Below, piece by piece: positions 8,780-18,384 of a stretch of DNA of 34,160 nucleotides (positions within the stretch are counted from its first letter, which is position 1; every line of letters begins with the position of its first letter). The DNA is from Bdellovibrionia bacterium (GTDB lineage Bacteria > Bdellovibrionota > Bdellovibrionia > Bdellovibrionales > JAGQZY01). The notes beneath the pieces were generated by a model. That model did not search any database and was not told the DNA's origin. It saw only the letters and a program-made list of their open reading frames with translations. The translations under genes and the position numbers were made by a program. The stretch spans positions 1 through 34,160 of the forward strand of contig JAUHWN010000026.1 of NCBI GenBank assembly GCA_030424665.1, read 5' to 3'.

Positions 8780-10438
8780 TTAGAACCCTCCTGCGGCTCC
8801 TTCGCCGCGAGAATCGAAACTGGCTTCGAGCCACTTCTTATCATTGATTCGAATGGCTTGAACTTTTGAATGCCAGGACTCCTCTATTTTGTGACCTTTT
8901 TCACGTAACAAGTTGAGGACGTCAGGAGAGTGCCTCTTAGTATCGACATAAAGGGTATCGGGTAAAAATTGGTGGTGAACTCGAGGCGCTTGAATGGCCC
9001 AATCAACATCATAGCCGTTAGCGAGAACTCGATACAGAGTCAGTAAAACGCCGTTAATAATTCGAGGTCCTCCGGGAGCGCCAACTGACAAAACGGCTTT
9101 GCCCTTTTTGGTGACGATAGTTGGACTCATTGAGCTCAATGGTCTCTTGCCCGGCTGTACTAAGTTACCTTGGCCTTGAATAAGGCCATAAAGGTTGGGT
9201 TCTCCGGGACGGGTTGTAAAGTCATCCATCTCGTTGTTAAGAGAAATTCCATATTTATCTGAGGCGACATGAGCGCCATAATTTCCATTGAGGGTTACAG
9301 TGAGACTTACGGCATTTCCATTTACATCCATAACATTATAATGAGTTGTTTCTGAAGACTCCGCCGGAGGATTATCCTCTGTTAATGGAGTCAGTGCGAG
9401 GGTGCCATCGGTCTTAATTTTTTCGCCAAGTTCGTAAAGGTATTGATCGCTTGTTAGCTTCTCAACGGGGTTTTTGTGAAAGCTTGGATCACCTAGGAGA
9501 GCTCTTCCGCGGAATACTATTTTTTGAACTTCAGCGAGTAGGTGAAACTCTTCAGCACTTAATGTTGGTTTTTCGTCGACTTTTAGCTTTTCTAAGAGTT
9601 TTAAGGCCGCCTTTATAACTACACCACCGCTACTCGGAGGGGGCATTAAATTTACCTCAAAACCTTTAAAGTTTGTTTTTAGAGGCTTTAGCCAACGAGG
9701 TTTGTAGGACTTCATATCCTCGATAGTCATATGACCACCAGCTTTTTTAACACTATTCACGATGTCTCGAGCTACGTTCTCTCTATAGAAAGGCACAATA
9801 TTTCTATTTCTCATTTCTTTGAGAACTTTTGCCAACTTAGGCTGTTTCATGAGTTCGCCTGGCTTGTAGGGATTTTTACCTTTCTTTAGAAAAACACTTT
9901 TGGCTCCCTTGTTAAAACGTTGAGCGGCACGCTCTGTGTTTCTCGCCCACTCACCACTTACTTTGAACCCTTTTGAAGCTATTCTTATGGGGTAGGTAAA
10001 GAGCTGGCTCCACTTGAGTTTACCGTATTTTTGGTGCATTTCCCAAAGGCCAGCGGGAACTCCGGGAACTCCGACTGCCGTTCCGCCAAATTTTGAAGCG
10101 TCTTTAGATTTGTCCATATAATATTTAGGGCCCGTGTTTTTGGGGGCTGTTTCTCTGAAGTCGATGACATCAACATCCTTCTTTCCCATTTTAATGAGGG
10201 CGAAGCCACCGCCGCCAAAGCTTGCATTGTAGGGGTTAGTTACGGCAAGTGTAAGGCCTATTGTCACGGCCACATCCACCACATTTCCGCCTTTGCGAGC
10301 AATTTCCTCTCCGGCTTCAACGGCAAATGGATTAGGGGAGGTCATTAGGATTTTTGAGCCTTCAAATGGAACTGCTCCGGACTGGAGTGTGAAAGTGGTT
10401 ACTAGGAGAACTGTAAAAATGTGAATCTTTCGCATCAT
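8780..10438 (-). CDS. ggt: Gamma-glutamyltransferase precursor
   Basis: A 552-residue periplasmic Ntn-hydrolase that cleaves or transfers the gamma-glutamyl group of glutathione and related peptides. The N-terminus is a signal peptide (MMRKIHIFTVLLVTTFTLQS). Family blocks include EEIARKGGNVVDVAV, NPYNASFGGGGFALI, DFRETAP and the autoprocessing site ETTHYNVMD. The first Thr of TTHY (codon at 9347-9349, about residue 364) becomes the N-terminal nucleophile of the small subunit. The glycine-rich PLSSMSPTIV and GAPGGPRIINGV blocks follow. The frame is open 21 codons upstream, but AAAGGA precedes the ATG at 10438 and the signal peptide starts there. It diverges from trmB. Confidence 0.95.
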   Translation of the reverse strand: MMRKIHIFTVLLVTTFTLQSGAVPFEGSKILMTSPNPFAVEAGEEIARKGGNVVDVAVTIGLTLAVTNPYNASFGGGGFALIKMGKKDVDVIDFRETAPKNTGPKYYMDKSKDASKFGGTAVGVPGVPAGLWEMHQKYGKLKWSQLFTYPIRIASKGFKVSGEWARNTERAAQRFNKGAKSVFLKKGKNPYKPGELMKQPKLAKVLKEMRNRNIVPFYRENVARDIVNSVKKAGGHMTIEDMKSYKPRWLKPLKTNFKGFEVNLMPPPSSGGVVIKAALKLLEKLKVDEKPTLSAEEFHLLAEVQKIVFRGRALLGDPSFHKNPVEKLTSDQYLYELGEKIKTDGTLALTPLTEDNPPAESSETTHYNVMDVNGNAVSLTVTLNGNYGAHVASDKYGISLNNEMDDFTTRPGEPNLYGLIQGQGNLVQPGKRPLSSMSPTIVTKKGKAVLSVGAPGGPRIINGVLLTLYRVLANGYDVDWAIQAPRVHHQFLPDTLYVDTKRHSPDVLNLLREKGHKIEESWHSKVQAIRINDKKWLEASFDSRGEGAAGGF

Positions 10439-10547
10439 TGAAAATCCTTTATAAATCGAATACTTACTATCAGATACGGATTCCAAAAAAAATGCAATCA
10501 TTGGCGGGACTGTTGCGGATTGTCGCGTTTTCAGTTAGGAAGCCCCT

Positions 10548-11237
10548 ATGCGTTCTCATAAGAAAATAACCAAAACAGCTGATGTCCCGAAGCCCAATAA
10601 GTATATTGATGCTCTATTAAACGAGCTCAGCGACTATGCCTTTGATGAAAGTAGAGTACCCGGCTTCAAAGGAAGATGGCGAGAAGAGGTTTTTGCAGAG
10701 TCCAATAGCTACCCCATCGATTTAGAAATCGGTACTGGAAATGGTTATCACTTTGCCCATAGAGCCAAGGCTCATCCGGAACGGGGGTTTTTAGGCATGG
10801 AAATAAAGTATAAACCTCTTATTCAGTCTATTAAAAGGGCTCTCAATGACGATTCGACTCATTGTCGAATGTTGCGGTTCCACGCCAATGAAATTGAATC
10901 AGTTTTTTCTAATGAAGAAATTGATAATGTCTTTATTCATTTTCCGGACCCTTGGCCCAAGAAGAGGCATTTTAAAAATAGACTTATTCAGGAAGATTTT
11001 TTGGACAAAATCTTTGCAATCCAGCGTGAGGGTAGTTTTTTAGAATTTAAAACTGATTCCTATTCTTATTTTGAGTGGGCTATGGAACGTTTTGAAAAAT
11101 CAAAGTATAAAATAGATTATCAAACGGAAGACCTTCACGCCAGTAGTGAAGTGGATCATAGTTTTTTGACCCACTTTGAAAAAATATTTGTATCTAAAGG
11201 GATTCCTATCAATTACGTCCGTCTTGTTAAAATCTAG
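10548..11237 (+). CDS. trmB: tRNA (guanine-N7-)-methyltransferase
   Basis: A 229-residue cytoplasmic SAM-dependent enzyme that methylates G46 of tRNA. The SAM loop is DLEIGTGNGYHFA (about 58-70), GMEIKYK follows, and the TrmB signature FPDPWPKKRH is at 132-141. Asp and Thr of the C-terminal FKTDSYSYFEWA segment are typical of the family. AGGAAG at 10537-10542 gives a good Shine-Dalgarno. The gene converges with the unknown lipoprotein gene, with only five bases between stop codons and no obvious terminator. Confidence 0.95.
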   Translation: MRSHKKITKTADVPKPNKYIDALLNELSDYAFDESRVPGFKGRWREEVFAESNSYPIDLEIGTGNGYHFAHRAKAHPERGFLGMEIKYKPLIQSIKRALNDDSTHCRMLRFHANEIESVFSNEEIDNVFIHFPDPWPKKRHFKNRLIQEDFLDKIFAIQREGSFLEFKTDSYSYFEWAMERFEKSKYKIDYQTEDLHASSEVDHSFLTHFEKIFVSKGIPINYVRLVKI

Positions 11238-11242
11238 TGAGA

Positions 11243-12634
11243 TTATTTGCAGATTTCACGATCAACGTAATTCGTTTTAATGGGATGTTTGTACTCAGGC
11301 CGTGCGCCAAACATTCGAGAGAGCTGAACTTCATCATTAGGAAAGAGATCTCTAAAAATCGAATCTTTTAGTTGATCTTGAATGCTGAATTCCAAAGGCG
11401 TATCGAGCAGAAGTGGCTCTTCTGAGTTAGTTAGGTAGCTCTGCCAAGTCAAAATCTTACTTAGGAAGTTGACTTGGATACCTGAAAATATTTGCATGGG
11501 GATGGGCCCGGCGGCGAAACCATTCTTCATAACTGCAACTCCTTGGCAATCTGAATGAAAGCGAAAATCAAATTTCACATTGTTTTTGAAAGACAATTGA
11601 TCCGAAGGCTGCTGGACGATTTTTCCATCGACATAGATGGACATTAAGTTTGCAGGGTTTTCGTTTGAGTAAACAAATTGCCTTCCTAGTGGAGCGTCGA
11701 CGAGATAAATCAGTTCATTTGTTGAGACCTGAAGTTCATTGAACCCTTTTAAGTAAACTAAAGAATTAGAGGAGAGTGGGTCTTCCGTTGAAATTGACAG
11801 AAAAAGTTTGCCCAGACCGGTATCTTCATCGAATTGGTGTGTGAGTTCGAAAGATAAAGTTTTCTTTTTTTCGATGGGATAGAGGAGTCTAAATTTTGGG
11901 CTAAAATATTTCTCTCCGGTTTTTGCTAAGGCGTAAATTCGACAGTAGAAGGGTTTATTGGCGTATTGTCGGCCTTTGTTGATCAGTTCAGAGAGATTGA
12001 AGTTATTGATTTGATCAACTTCAAGAATTTGTACTCCATCGTCACAGAGAAGTTGTGTTTGGCCAGAAACTCCGGGTAGTCCTGTTATGCGATAGTGGGC
12101 GGAGTTCTGACTTAAGAGAGTTAAGTTATTGTCTCCCAGAGAGTTATTAAAAGATTCATCGGTGATATTAAAATGATAAAAGTCATCGGTACCTCCAATG
12201 TCCTTTTCTCCAAAATCAAAGATAACACTGTCCCGATTGAGTAAATTGAGTTTGAGTTTAAAAAAGCAACTGATCTTACTTTCTTTTGCTGTTGGTTTTA
12301 GTATTTCTTTTAGAGGAAGGGTGTCGGCTACAAGGGGACTTTGCTGGGAATTGAACTTTGTTTTTATTTCTTTAAAGCGGTGGTGCCCTTTGGAGCACTG
12401 TGATTTTATTTCAAAACTTCGCCAAGGATTCGAGGGGTTTTGTTGAATTTCTATTTTTTGATTAATATTAATTTCCGGTGAATTAAAAAGCGAACTTGCT
12501 ATAACCTCAATTTCTTTAGTTTTGTTTTCAATGACTTCTGGATTTTGATTTTTGTTTTCGGCCCAGTTTTCTCCACAGGCACTCAAAAATAGGATTGCGA
12601 ACCCAGCGGTAAAAAATCGTTCGATACTAATCAT
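11243..12634 (-). CDS. Lipoprotein of unknown function
   Basis: 463 residues from the ATG at 12634, which has AAGGGGGAAG two bases upstream. The longer open frame to 12700 would overlap the ferredoxin gene and has no ribosome site. The N-terminus is a lipoprotein signal, MISIERFFTAGFAILFLSAC, with the lipidated Cys at 20. The rest is rich in Asn, Ser and Glu and has scattered cysteines (CSKGHHRFKE, ISCFFKLKL, LLCDDGVQ, FYCRIYAL, DCQGVAV, REIC at the very end), suggesting several disulfides in an extracytoplasmic beta-rich protein. I do not recognise a domain. It lies 59 bases downstream of the ferredoxin gene in the same direction. Expected location: outer or inner membrane facing the periplasm. 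Confidence 0.85.
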   Translation of the reverse strand: MISIERFFTAGFAILFLSACGENWAENKNQNPEVIENKTKEIEVIASSLFNSPEININQKIEIQQNPSNPWRSFEIKSQCSKGHHRFKEIKTKFNSQQSPLVADTLPLKEILKPTAKESKISCFFKLKLNLLNRDSVIFDFGEKDIGGTDDFYHFNITDESFNNSLGDNNLTLLSQNSAHYRITGLPGVSGQTQLLCDDGVQILEVDQINNFNLSELINKGRQYANKPFYCRIYALAKTGEKYFSPKFRLLYPIEKKKTLSFELTHQFDEDTGLGKLFLSISTEDPLSSNSLVYLKGFNELQVSTNELIYLVDAPLGRQFVYSNENPANLMSIYVDGKIVQQPSDQLSFKNNVKFDFRFHSDCQGVAVMKNGFAAGPIPMQIFSGIQVNFLSKILTWQSYLTNSEEPLLLDTPLEFSIQDQLKDSIFRDLFPNDEVQLSRMFGARPEYKHPIKTNYVDREICK

Positions 12635-12693
12635 AGCTTCCCCCTTAATTTGTTTATAGGTGCTTGGATTAGCAAATTTGTTGCCAGGTCCTA

Positions 12694-12978
12694 TTACCAA
12701 TAGGCAGCATCAACCCGCAGATCTCCGAGAATTCGGCAAAGGCAACTGACCCTTTGATCCGGCTTTAAACCCTCTTTTTTGGCCAAAGTAATTTCTTTCT
12801 CACCAGGTTGGCTAAGGTTTTCTTGGCCTTCGAGGATTTGTAAAACACAATGGCCACAGACTCCATCGAACTCACAGGAATTGGCTACCGGTCGTCCAGC
12901 ATTTTGGACGGCTTTCATTAAATTCTTATTTTTAGGAACTTCAATTTCAGTCCCGTCAACGAAGGATAGTATTGGCAT
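12694..12978 (-). CDS. [2Fe-2S] ferredoxin
   Basis: A 94-residue electron carrier. Cysteine ligands follow the plant/adrenodoxin-type pattern: C35-x5-C41-x2-C44 (CEFDGVCGHC), with the fourth at C79 in RVSCLC. The preceding GRPVANS and the C-terminal LRVDAAYW are also family-like. The protein is a single domain. No strong Shine-Dalgarno precedes the ATG. A -10-like TCTAAG (minus strand, 12986-12991) ends seven bases before it, so it too may be leaderless. It diverges from the SDR gene, and a redox link with the nearby oxidoreductase or thioredoxin reductase is possible but not shown. Confidence 0.9.
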   Translation of the reverse strand: MPILSFVDGTEIEVPKNKNLMKAVQNAGRPVANSCEFDGVCGHCVLQILEGQENLSQPGEKEITLAKKEGLKPDQRVSCLCRILGDLRVDAAYW

Positions 12979-12995
12979 AAAATGACTTAGAAAAA

Positions 12996-13024
12996 TTGAG
13001 ATTATTCGATTCTTCGACTAGTTT
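12996..13024 (+). promoter_or_regulatory. Candidate promoter of the SDR gene (leaderless geometry)
   Basis: TTGAGA (12996-13001, five of six to consensus), a 17-base spacer and TAGTTT (13019-13024), seven bases before the ATG at 13032. The TTG of the -35 box is also the apparent start of a longer open frame, which argues against that longer start. Confidence 0.45.
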
Positions 13025-13031
13025 AGCTTTC

Positions 13032-13700
13032 ATGGATGAAGCAATTCAAGAGCAATGGTTGATATTTGGTGGAAGTCGAGGCCTGGGCCTTTCTTTACTA
13101 AAACTTTGTGCGAAAGAGCCTTCCGGTCGCTTTTTGCCCCTTTCGATTTCTCGAAAAAGGGGAGAACTTGAAGCCAATCAAAAGCATTTCTCCTGGGACC
13201 TAGCTCAGGGACCCTTGTTTGATGAGAAATTTTCAGAAATTAAAAATCATTTGGGATCGAGCCCAATTAGAATCCTATACGCAGCAGGTGGAGGTCCCTA
13301 TGGTGCTTTTTCGAAGAAGGCTTTCAAGGATCACCAGTGGGCCTTTGAACTTAATTTTTTAAGTCCCGCGCGGCTTCTGCACTGGGCCCTCAATGATGAC
13401 AGGCTGCGCCAGTTTATTTACGTGGGTTCCCAGGTCGCCGAGGATAAACCGGATCCCATGGCCTCTAGTTACGCTGCTTCAAAACATGGAATGTTTGGCT
13501 TAATTAAAAGCATTCAAGGAGAGAGCCCTCATTTGGATTTGAGGCTTTTTAGTCCCAGCTATATGGATACGGATCTCCTTCCTAAAAACGCCAAGGTCAG
13601 AGAGTCTGCTCAAATTTTTGCGCCAGATAAAGTCGGCGAGAAACTCTTCCAATGGATGCTGGACCCTTCGGGTAACAAGCATTATATATGGAAACCTTAA
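13032..13700 (+). CDS. Short-chain dehydrogenase/reductase family protein
   Basis: 222 residues from the ATG at 13032; a TTG at 12996 would add 12 residues but coincides with a -35 box. The Rossmann entry WLIFGGSRGLGLS has the glycine pattern GGSRGLG, NAAG is replaced by YAAGGGPYGAF, and the active site is YAASKHG (Y-x3-K) with a preceding YVGSQ. These indicate an NAD(P)-dependent SDR, on the short side of the usual 250 residues. The substrate is unknown. The stop is 19 bases before trxB, so the two are probably cotranscribed. Confidence 0.85.
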   Translation: MDEAIQEQWLIFGGSRGLGLSLLKLCAKEPSGRFLPLSISRKRGELEANQKHFSWDLAQGPLFDEKFSEIKNHLGSSPIRILYAAGGGPYGAFSKKAFKDHQWAFELNFLSPARLLHWALNDDRLRQFIYVGSQVAEDKPDPMASSYAASKHGMFGLIKSIQGESPHLDLRLFSPSYMDTDLLPKNAKVRESAQIFAPDKVGEKLFQWMLDPSGNKHYIWKP

Positions 13701-13719
13701 GAGGAATCCTGGAGGAAAA

Positions 13720-14661
13720 ATGTCTCAGCCATCGCAGAAAATAGAAAATGTCATAATTATCGGTTCCGGGCCTGCGGGTCTTACGTCAGCAATTTATACG
13801 AGTCGAGCCAATCTGAGTCCTTTATGTATTGAAGGCGAAGAGGCTGGTGGGCAGTTGATGACAACGACGGATGTTGAGAATTTTCCCGGTTTTCCAAAGG
13901 GAGTTATGGGGCCAGAGCTGATGCAAATCACGCGTGAACAAGCGTCGCGATTTGGAACCCGTTTTATAACTAAGAATGTTAGTAAAGTGGATTTTTCATC
14001 ACGACCTTTTAAGGTTTGGGTGGGTGACGATCTCTATCAATCCCATTCAATTATTGTTTCTACCGGTGCCAGCGCTAAATACCTTGGTCTTGAAAGAGAA
14101 ACCGAATTGATCGGAAGGGGAGTTTCTGCCTGTGCAACTTGCGACGGTGCCTTTTTTAAAGATGTGGAGGTTGCCATTGTAGGTGGTGGTGATTCAGCGA
14201 TGGAAGAGGCTAACTTTCTGACTCGTTTTGCCTCAAAAGTATATATCGTTCACCGTAGAGAGAGCTTCAGAGCATCAAAAATTATGGCAGATCGTGCGAT
14301 GAACAATCCTAAAATCGAGGTTTTGTGGAATACTGTAGTCGATGAGATTCTCGGAGAAAATCAAGTCGAAGCTCTTCGTCTCAAAAACCTCCAGTCTGGT
14401 GAGACTTACGAAAAGAAATTAGAGGGACTTTTTGTTGCTATTGGCCATAAGCCGAATACAGATGTCTTTAAAGGACTTCTAGAAATGGACGATGTGGGTT
14501 ATCTTATTACTAAAGACAAATCGACCTATACTTCCGTTGAAGGAGTTTTTGCTGCTGGTGATGTTGCTGATAGTGTTTATCGCCAAGCGGTTACAGCAGC
14601 TGGAACGGGTTGTATGGCTGCAATCGATTGTGAACGATGGCTTGAGTCTCAAGGTCACTAA
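13720..14661 (+). CDS. trxB: Thioredoxin reductase
   Basis: A 313-residue flavoprotein that uses NADPH to reduce thioredoxin. It contains the FAD motif GSGPAG (15-20), EEAGGQLMTTTDVENFPG, the redox pair C138-A-T-C141 in SACATCDGAFFKD, the NADPH motif VGGGDSAMEEA, and a C-terminal FAD block AAGDVADSVYRQAVTAAGTG. The start at 13720 is fixed by GGAGGA three to four bases upstream; the open frame runs 34 codons further but overlaps the SDR gene. Followed after 19 bases by a response regulator gene. Confidence 0.96.
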   Translation: MSQPSQKIENVIIIGSGPAGLTSAIYTSRANLSPLCIEGEEAGGQLMTTTDVENFPGFPKGVMGPELMQITREQASRFGTRFITKNVSKVDFSSRPFKVWVGDDLYQSHSIIVSTGASAKYLGLERETELIGRGVSACATCDGAFFKDVEVAIVGGGDSAMEEANFLTRFASKVYIVHRRESFRASKIMADRAMNNPKIEVLWNTVVDEILGENQVEALRLKNLQSGETYEKKLEGLFVAIGHKPNTDVFKGLLEMDDVGYLITKDKSTYTSVEGVFAAGDVADSVYRQAVTAAGTGCMAAIDCERWLESQGH

Positions 14662-14680
14662 AACTGAGTAAGGAAGTTTC

Positions 14681-15193
14681 ATGTCCAAGGACAGCATAAA
14701 TACCAAGGATCTGGTTAAGAAAATTGAGAAAATCACGCGGGATCGAATTACCAAAGAAGGTGTCGTCGATTTAGCAGAGTTTCGTCAGTTGAGGCAAAAG
14801 GAACAATCCCATACCCTGTTGATCATAGAAGATGATGAAACCATGCGAAGTGCTCTTCGTCGGATTTTTGAGTCCGAAGGTTATCGAGTTCTTTCGGCTG
14901 CAGATGGAACTCAGCTATCAGATGTTCTTGATGATAGCCCTATTGATTTAATTATTTTAGATATTGGTCTTCCTTGGATTAATGGCTATGAGCTCGCAAA
15001 ACTTTTAAAAGAGCATAACGAGCTCAAGCAAATTCCCCTTGTTTTTGTCTCGGGAAAAACGAGTGAACTTGATGTAAAAAGAGGTTTTGAGGTCGGAGCT
15101 GACGATTATATTAAAAAACCTTTTGATGTGGATCAAATCAAGAAAACTGTTGGCACCCTTTTGAAACTCAACGATAAAGACAAAGATAAATAA
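14681..15193 (+). CDS. Single-domain response regulator with N-terminal extension
   Basis: 170 residues. The first 43 are charged and probably helical (lysine-rich, VKKIEKITRDRITKEG). The receiver domain (about 44-165) has E50-D51-D52, phosphoacceptor D94 (LDIGLPWINGYEL), S124 in place of the usual Thr, and K146 (KKPFD). There is no output domain, so it probably works by protein contact or phosphotransfer. AGGAAG precedes the ATG. The histidine kinase 98 bases downstream is the obvious candidate partner (inference from position). It lies just after trxB. Confidence 0.9.
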   Translation: MSKDSINTKDLVKKIEKITRDRITKEGVVDLAEFRQLRQKEQSHTLLIIEDDETMRSALRRIFESEGYRVLSAADGTQLSDVLDDSPIDLIILDIGLPWINGYELAKLLKEHNELKQIPLVFVSGKTSELDVKRGFEVGADDYIKKPFDVDQIKKTVGTLLKLNDKDKDK

Positions 15194-15291
15194 GCGCTTC
15201 ATTCCGATACATTTAGCTTTAGATTTAGTAAAAAATGAACTCTTTTTCGCGTCTTAGTGGTGGTCTATGGATTGCCATTAGATAATTAAAC

Positions 15292-16485
15292 ATGGCGAAG
15301 TCATCGAGCACGGGCAAGCTTTCAGAGAGCCTAGCAAAAGTTTTTTCTAATCCGAATCAGGACCATGCGGTCCTATTGAAGATCTTCGAGAATTTTCCAT
15401 TGCCAGTTCTTGTTAAAAATTACTCTCAAGATCAAGAGGGAACTATCAGCTTCGCCAATCAATCCTACCTCGATTATTTGCATAAAGAACTTCACGAGGT
15501 CGTCGGTAAGAATCAAAGGGAACTTCACTGTCATAGAGATTTCACAGATAGCTTAATTCAGACGGATCAAATGCTTATTAAAGAAAACTTAGGACCCTCT
15601 GAAGCCTATGAAAGTTTTTTGGTTGATGGTGAGGTTCACCATATGCGCGCCTGGAAAATTGTAATATCTGACAATGAAGTCATTAGTATTGGCCTCGATG
15701 AACGGGAAACTTTAGATATTGAAAAGCAACTTGAGATCGAAAAATCAAGAAGTCTAGAGGCCGCTCGTTTATCATCTTTGAGTGACATGGCTGGTGGTAT
15801 AGCCCACGAAATAAATAATCCGCTTTCGATAATTAAGATGTGTATTCAGGGAATAAGAAAAAACATTGAGAATAAAAAGGTCAGTCTATCTGATTCGCAA
15901 GTAAGGGATCAAATCAGCGGTTATCTTGAGAAAACTGATAAAACAATAGATCGTGTCGTGCAAATTATTAGGGGACTCAGAACCTTTGCGCGTGAAGGAA
16001 CCGACGATCCGTTTGAAGAGATTTTATTGGAGGACCTTTTAGCAGAAACCATGGAGTTTACGAAGTTAAGGCTTAATTCTCTTGGAATTAAACTGGTGTT
16101 CGACATTCCCAAGGGTTTTACAGTGCAGGCTCGAGGTGTTCTACTCTCGCAAGTACTATTGAATTTATTAAATAACTCAATTGATGCTTTAACAGATCAA
16201 GACAGAAAGTGGATTAAGATCGGGGCCGTTGAAGCGAAGGGGCGAAAAATTATTCGAGTGACCGATTCTGGCGAGGGTATAGCTCCAAAACTTAGAAAGA
16301 AAGTCTTTAATCCCTTCTTTACCACCAAGGAGCCGCAAAAAGGAACGGGCCTAGGCCTATCGATTTCTAAAGGAATCGTAGAAGATATGGGTGGACGTTT
16401 TTATTACGACGATTCTTCGACAAATACTTCATTTGTTATTTCTCTCGCTCATCATGAAGACATTAAAAAAGCCTCATCAGAGTGA
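15292..16485 (+). CDS. Soluble PAS-containing sensor histidine kinase
   Basis: 397 residues, no transmembrane segment. A PAS-like sensor (about 25-135; ISFANQSYLDYL) leads through a coiled coil to the dimerisation/phosphotransfer box MAGGIAHEINNPLS (His172). The ATPase domain is complete: N box LLNNSIDAL, G1 VTDSGEGIAP, F box FNPFFTTK and G2 GTGLGLSIS. The family resembles NtrB-type kinases. No Shine-Dalgarno precedes the ATG; a GATAAT hexamer (15281-15286) ends five bases before it, so the mRNA may be leaderless. The stop codon is in the stem of the following terminator. Likely partner: the upstream single-domain receiver. Confidence 0.93.
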   Translation: MAKSSSTGKLSESLAKVFSNPNQDHAVLLKIFENFPLPVLVKNYSQDQEGTISFANQSYLDYLHKELHEVVGKNQRELHCHRDFTDSLIQTDQMLIKENLGPSEAYESFLVDGEVHHMRAWKIVISDNEVISIGLDERETLDIEKQLEIEKSRSLEAARLSSLSDMAGGIAHEINNPLSIIKMCIQGIRKNIENKKVSLSDSQVRDQISGYLEKTDKTIDRVVQIIRGLRTFAREGTDDPFEEILLEDLLAETMEFTKLRLNSLGIKLVFDIPKGFTVQARGVLLSQVLLNLLNNSIDALTDQDRKWIKIGAVEAKGRKIIRVTDSGEGIAPKLRKKVFNPFFTTKEPQKGTGLGLSISKGIVEDMGGRFYYDDSSTNTSFVISLAHHEDIKKASSE

Positions 16486-16494
16486 GGCTTTTTT
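16465..16494. terminator. Bidirectional rho-independent terminator
   Basis: A6, GCCTCA (16471-16476), loop TCAGAG, TGAGGC (16483-16488), T6. It separates the histidine kinase gene from the convergent ABC ATPase gene. Confidence 0.92.
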
Positions 16495-16517
16495 ATATTC
16501 AAAGATTTTCTTTAAAA

Positions 16518-18248
16518 CTATTGCTTGCGTTCGGCGAGGCCGGCCAATTCCTTTGGTATTCCTTTGGGGATCGCTTCAAGAAGTTTCTTGGTATAATCCT
16601 CTTGTGGGTTTTCGTATATCGATCTTGAGTCAGCAAGCTCGACAACCTTACCGCCGTTCATAACAGCTAGTTCATCCGAAATAAACTTAACCACGGCAAG
16701 ATCATGCGAAATGAAAATGTAGGTGAGATTAAATTCATCTTGTAAATCGAGCAGTAGGTTGAGTACTTGGGCTTGAACTGAAACGTCGAGAGCAGATACG
16801 GACTCATCACAAATTATAAAGTCAGGTTTAACAGCTAATGCTCGAGCAATACAAATCCTTTGTCTCTGTCCCCCTGAGAATTCATGGGGATAGCGGTTGA
16901 GGTGAAACGGCTCGAGATCCACTCGTTTCATGAGATCAGCAGCCATATCCTGACGCTCTGAGCGTGATCCGCCAAGATTATGGATAACCATGGGCTCCAT
17001 AATCGAAGAACCAACCGTCATCCGTGGATTCAAAGAAGCGTAAGGATCTTGAAAGATGATCTGCATCTTCTTACGCATTTCTCTCATTTGTGTTTTGTCA
17101 TAATTGGTAATGTCTTCGCCGTCGTAGATGATCTGTCCCTCAGTCGGTTCGATTAAGCGCAAGACGGTTCGCCCAAGTGTTGTTTTACCACAGCCAGATT
17201 CACCAACGAGCCCTAGAGTTCTGCCTTTGTAGACATTGAGGCTAACCCCATCAACGGCTTTAACATGGTCTTTGACCGTTCCGAAAATTCCACCGCGAAT
17301 CGGGAAATGTTTTTTAATGTCTTTCATTTCCATCAAAATTTCGGAATCCCCGAGAGGTCTAATGATTCGATCTTGAACTTTTGAGTTGTCAAAAGACTTC
17401 TCTTTACCGCTTTCATCCATGAAGTCACTGACCATGGGAAGTCTCTGGGGTATGTGCTCTAGAGGAGGGCGACAGGCGATAAGCCCTCTAGTGTAAGGGT
17501 GATTCGCATTCTGAAAAATTTTTGAACACTTACCGCGCTCAACAATATCGCCTTTGTACATCACGATGACATCATCGGCGATATCACCAATGAGTGCGAG
17601 GTCGTGTGTAATAAAGAGCATGGACATATTAAAATCTTCTTGGAGTTTGGCCAAGAGTTCGAGAATTTGTTTTTGAATCGTAACGTCGAGAGCCGTGGTC
17701 GGTTCATCGGCAATAAGAAGCTTTGGTTCACAGGCGATGGCCATTGCGATCATAACTCTTTGCCTTTGTCCGCCCGACATTTCGTGGGGGTAGGATTTAA
17801 TTCTCTGACTCGGGTTGGGGATACCAACTTTGTCGAGAAGGTCGAGAGCTTTTTCGTCGGCTTCTTTTTTATTCAGTTTTTGGTGCAGCCTTAATGTTTC
17901 ACCAATTTGATCACCTACAGTAAATACAGGGTTGAGTGAGGTCATTGGTTCTTGGAAGATCATGGAGATGTCGTTTCCACGAACCTTTCTCATCTCTGAT
18001 TCGGTTTTTTTAAGAAGGTCTTCACCTTCAAAGAGAATCTCGCCTTGTTTTATTATTCCCGGAGGCTGTGGGATTAAACCCATCATCGCAAGAGAGGAAA
18101 CACTTTTACCAGAGCCCGATTCACCAACGAGACCCACGGTTTTTCCGCGAGGGATATCGTAAGTAGCACCTTTAACCGCTTGGACAGTGCCTTCATCTGT
18201 TTTAAACTCAACCCACAAATCTTTTACTTGAACAATCGAATCACTCAT
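16518..18248 (-). CDS. Peptide/nickel-type ABC transporter, fused double ATP-binding protein
   Basis: 576 residues from the ATG at 18248. Two DppD/DppF-like ATPase domains are joined in one chain, as in GsiA and YejF. Domain 1 has Walker A GESGSGKS (about 42-49), signature MSGGQRQR and Walker B LLIADEP. Domain 2 has GESGCGKTT, signature FSGGQRQR and FIICDES. Both have the oligopeptide-transporter C-terminal segments ([21 protein letters not shown]). It powers import by the two permeases at 20711-22548. Unlike the usual order it is separated from the permease genes by a histidine kinase and an exported protein. The 136 bases upstream contain no clear terminator. Confidence 0.95.
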   Translation of the reverse strand: MSDSIVQVKDLWVEFKTDEGTVQAVKGATYDIPRGKTVGLVGESGSGKSVSSLAMMGLIPQPPGIIKQGEILFEGEDLLKKTESEMRKVRGNDISMIFQEPMTSLNPVFTVGDQIGETLRLHQKLNKKEADEKALDLLDKVGIPNPSQRIKSYPHEMSGGQRQRVMIAMAIACEPKLLIADEPTTALDVTIQKQILELLAKLQEDFNMSMLFITHDLALIGDIADDVIVMYKGDIVERGKCSKIFQNANHPYTRGLIACRPPLEHIPQRLPMVSDFMDESGKEKSFDNSKVQDRIIRPLGDSEILMEMKDIKKHFPIRGGIFGTVKDHVKAVDGVSLNVYKGRTLGLVGESGCGKTTLGRTVLRLIEPTEGQIIYDGEDITNYDKTQMREMRKKMQIIFQDPYASLNPRMTVGSSIMEPMVIHNLGGSRSERQDMAADLMKRVDLEPFHLNRYPHEFSGGQRQRICIARALAVKPDFIICDESVSALDVSVQAQVLNLLLDLQDEFNLTYIFISHDLAVVKFISDELAVMNGGKVVELADSRSIYENPQEDYTKKLLEAIPKGIPKELAGLAERKQ

Positions 18249-18384
18249 ATCACTCAATCTTCTATTAAAGCTGCCCAAAATTCTCAATTAAAATGAGGTT
18301 CGTGGCGCGTTAAAACCCCAGAATCTGTCAGTTTTTTTACAACGGGAGGTGATTCGGGGGCAAGTCTCAAGGCTTCAATGAAGA

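Noticed and set aside
13618-13719. Upstream extension of trxB
   Set aside because: Overlaps the SDR coding region; GGAGGA and the FAD-binding start point to 13720.
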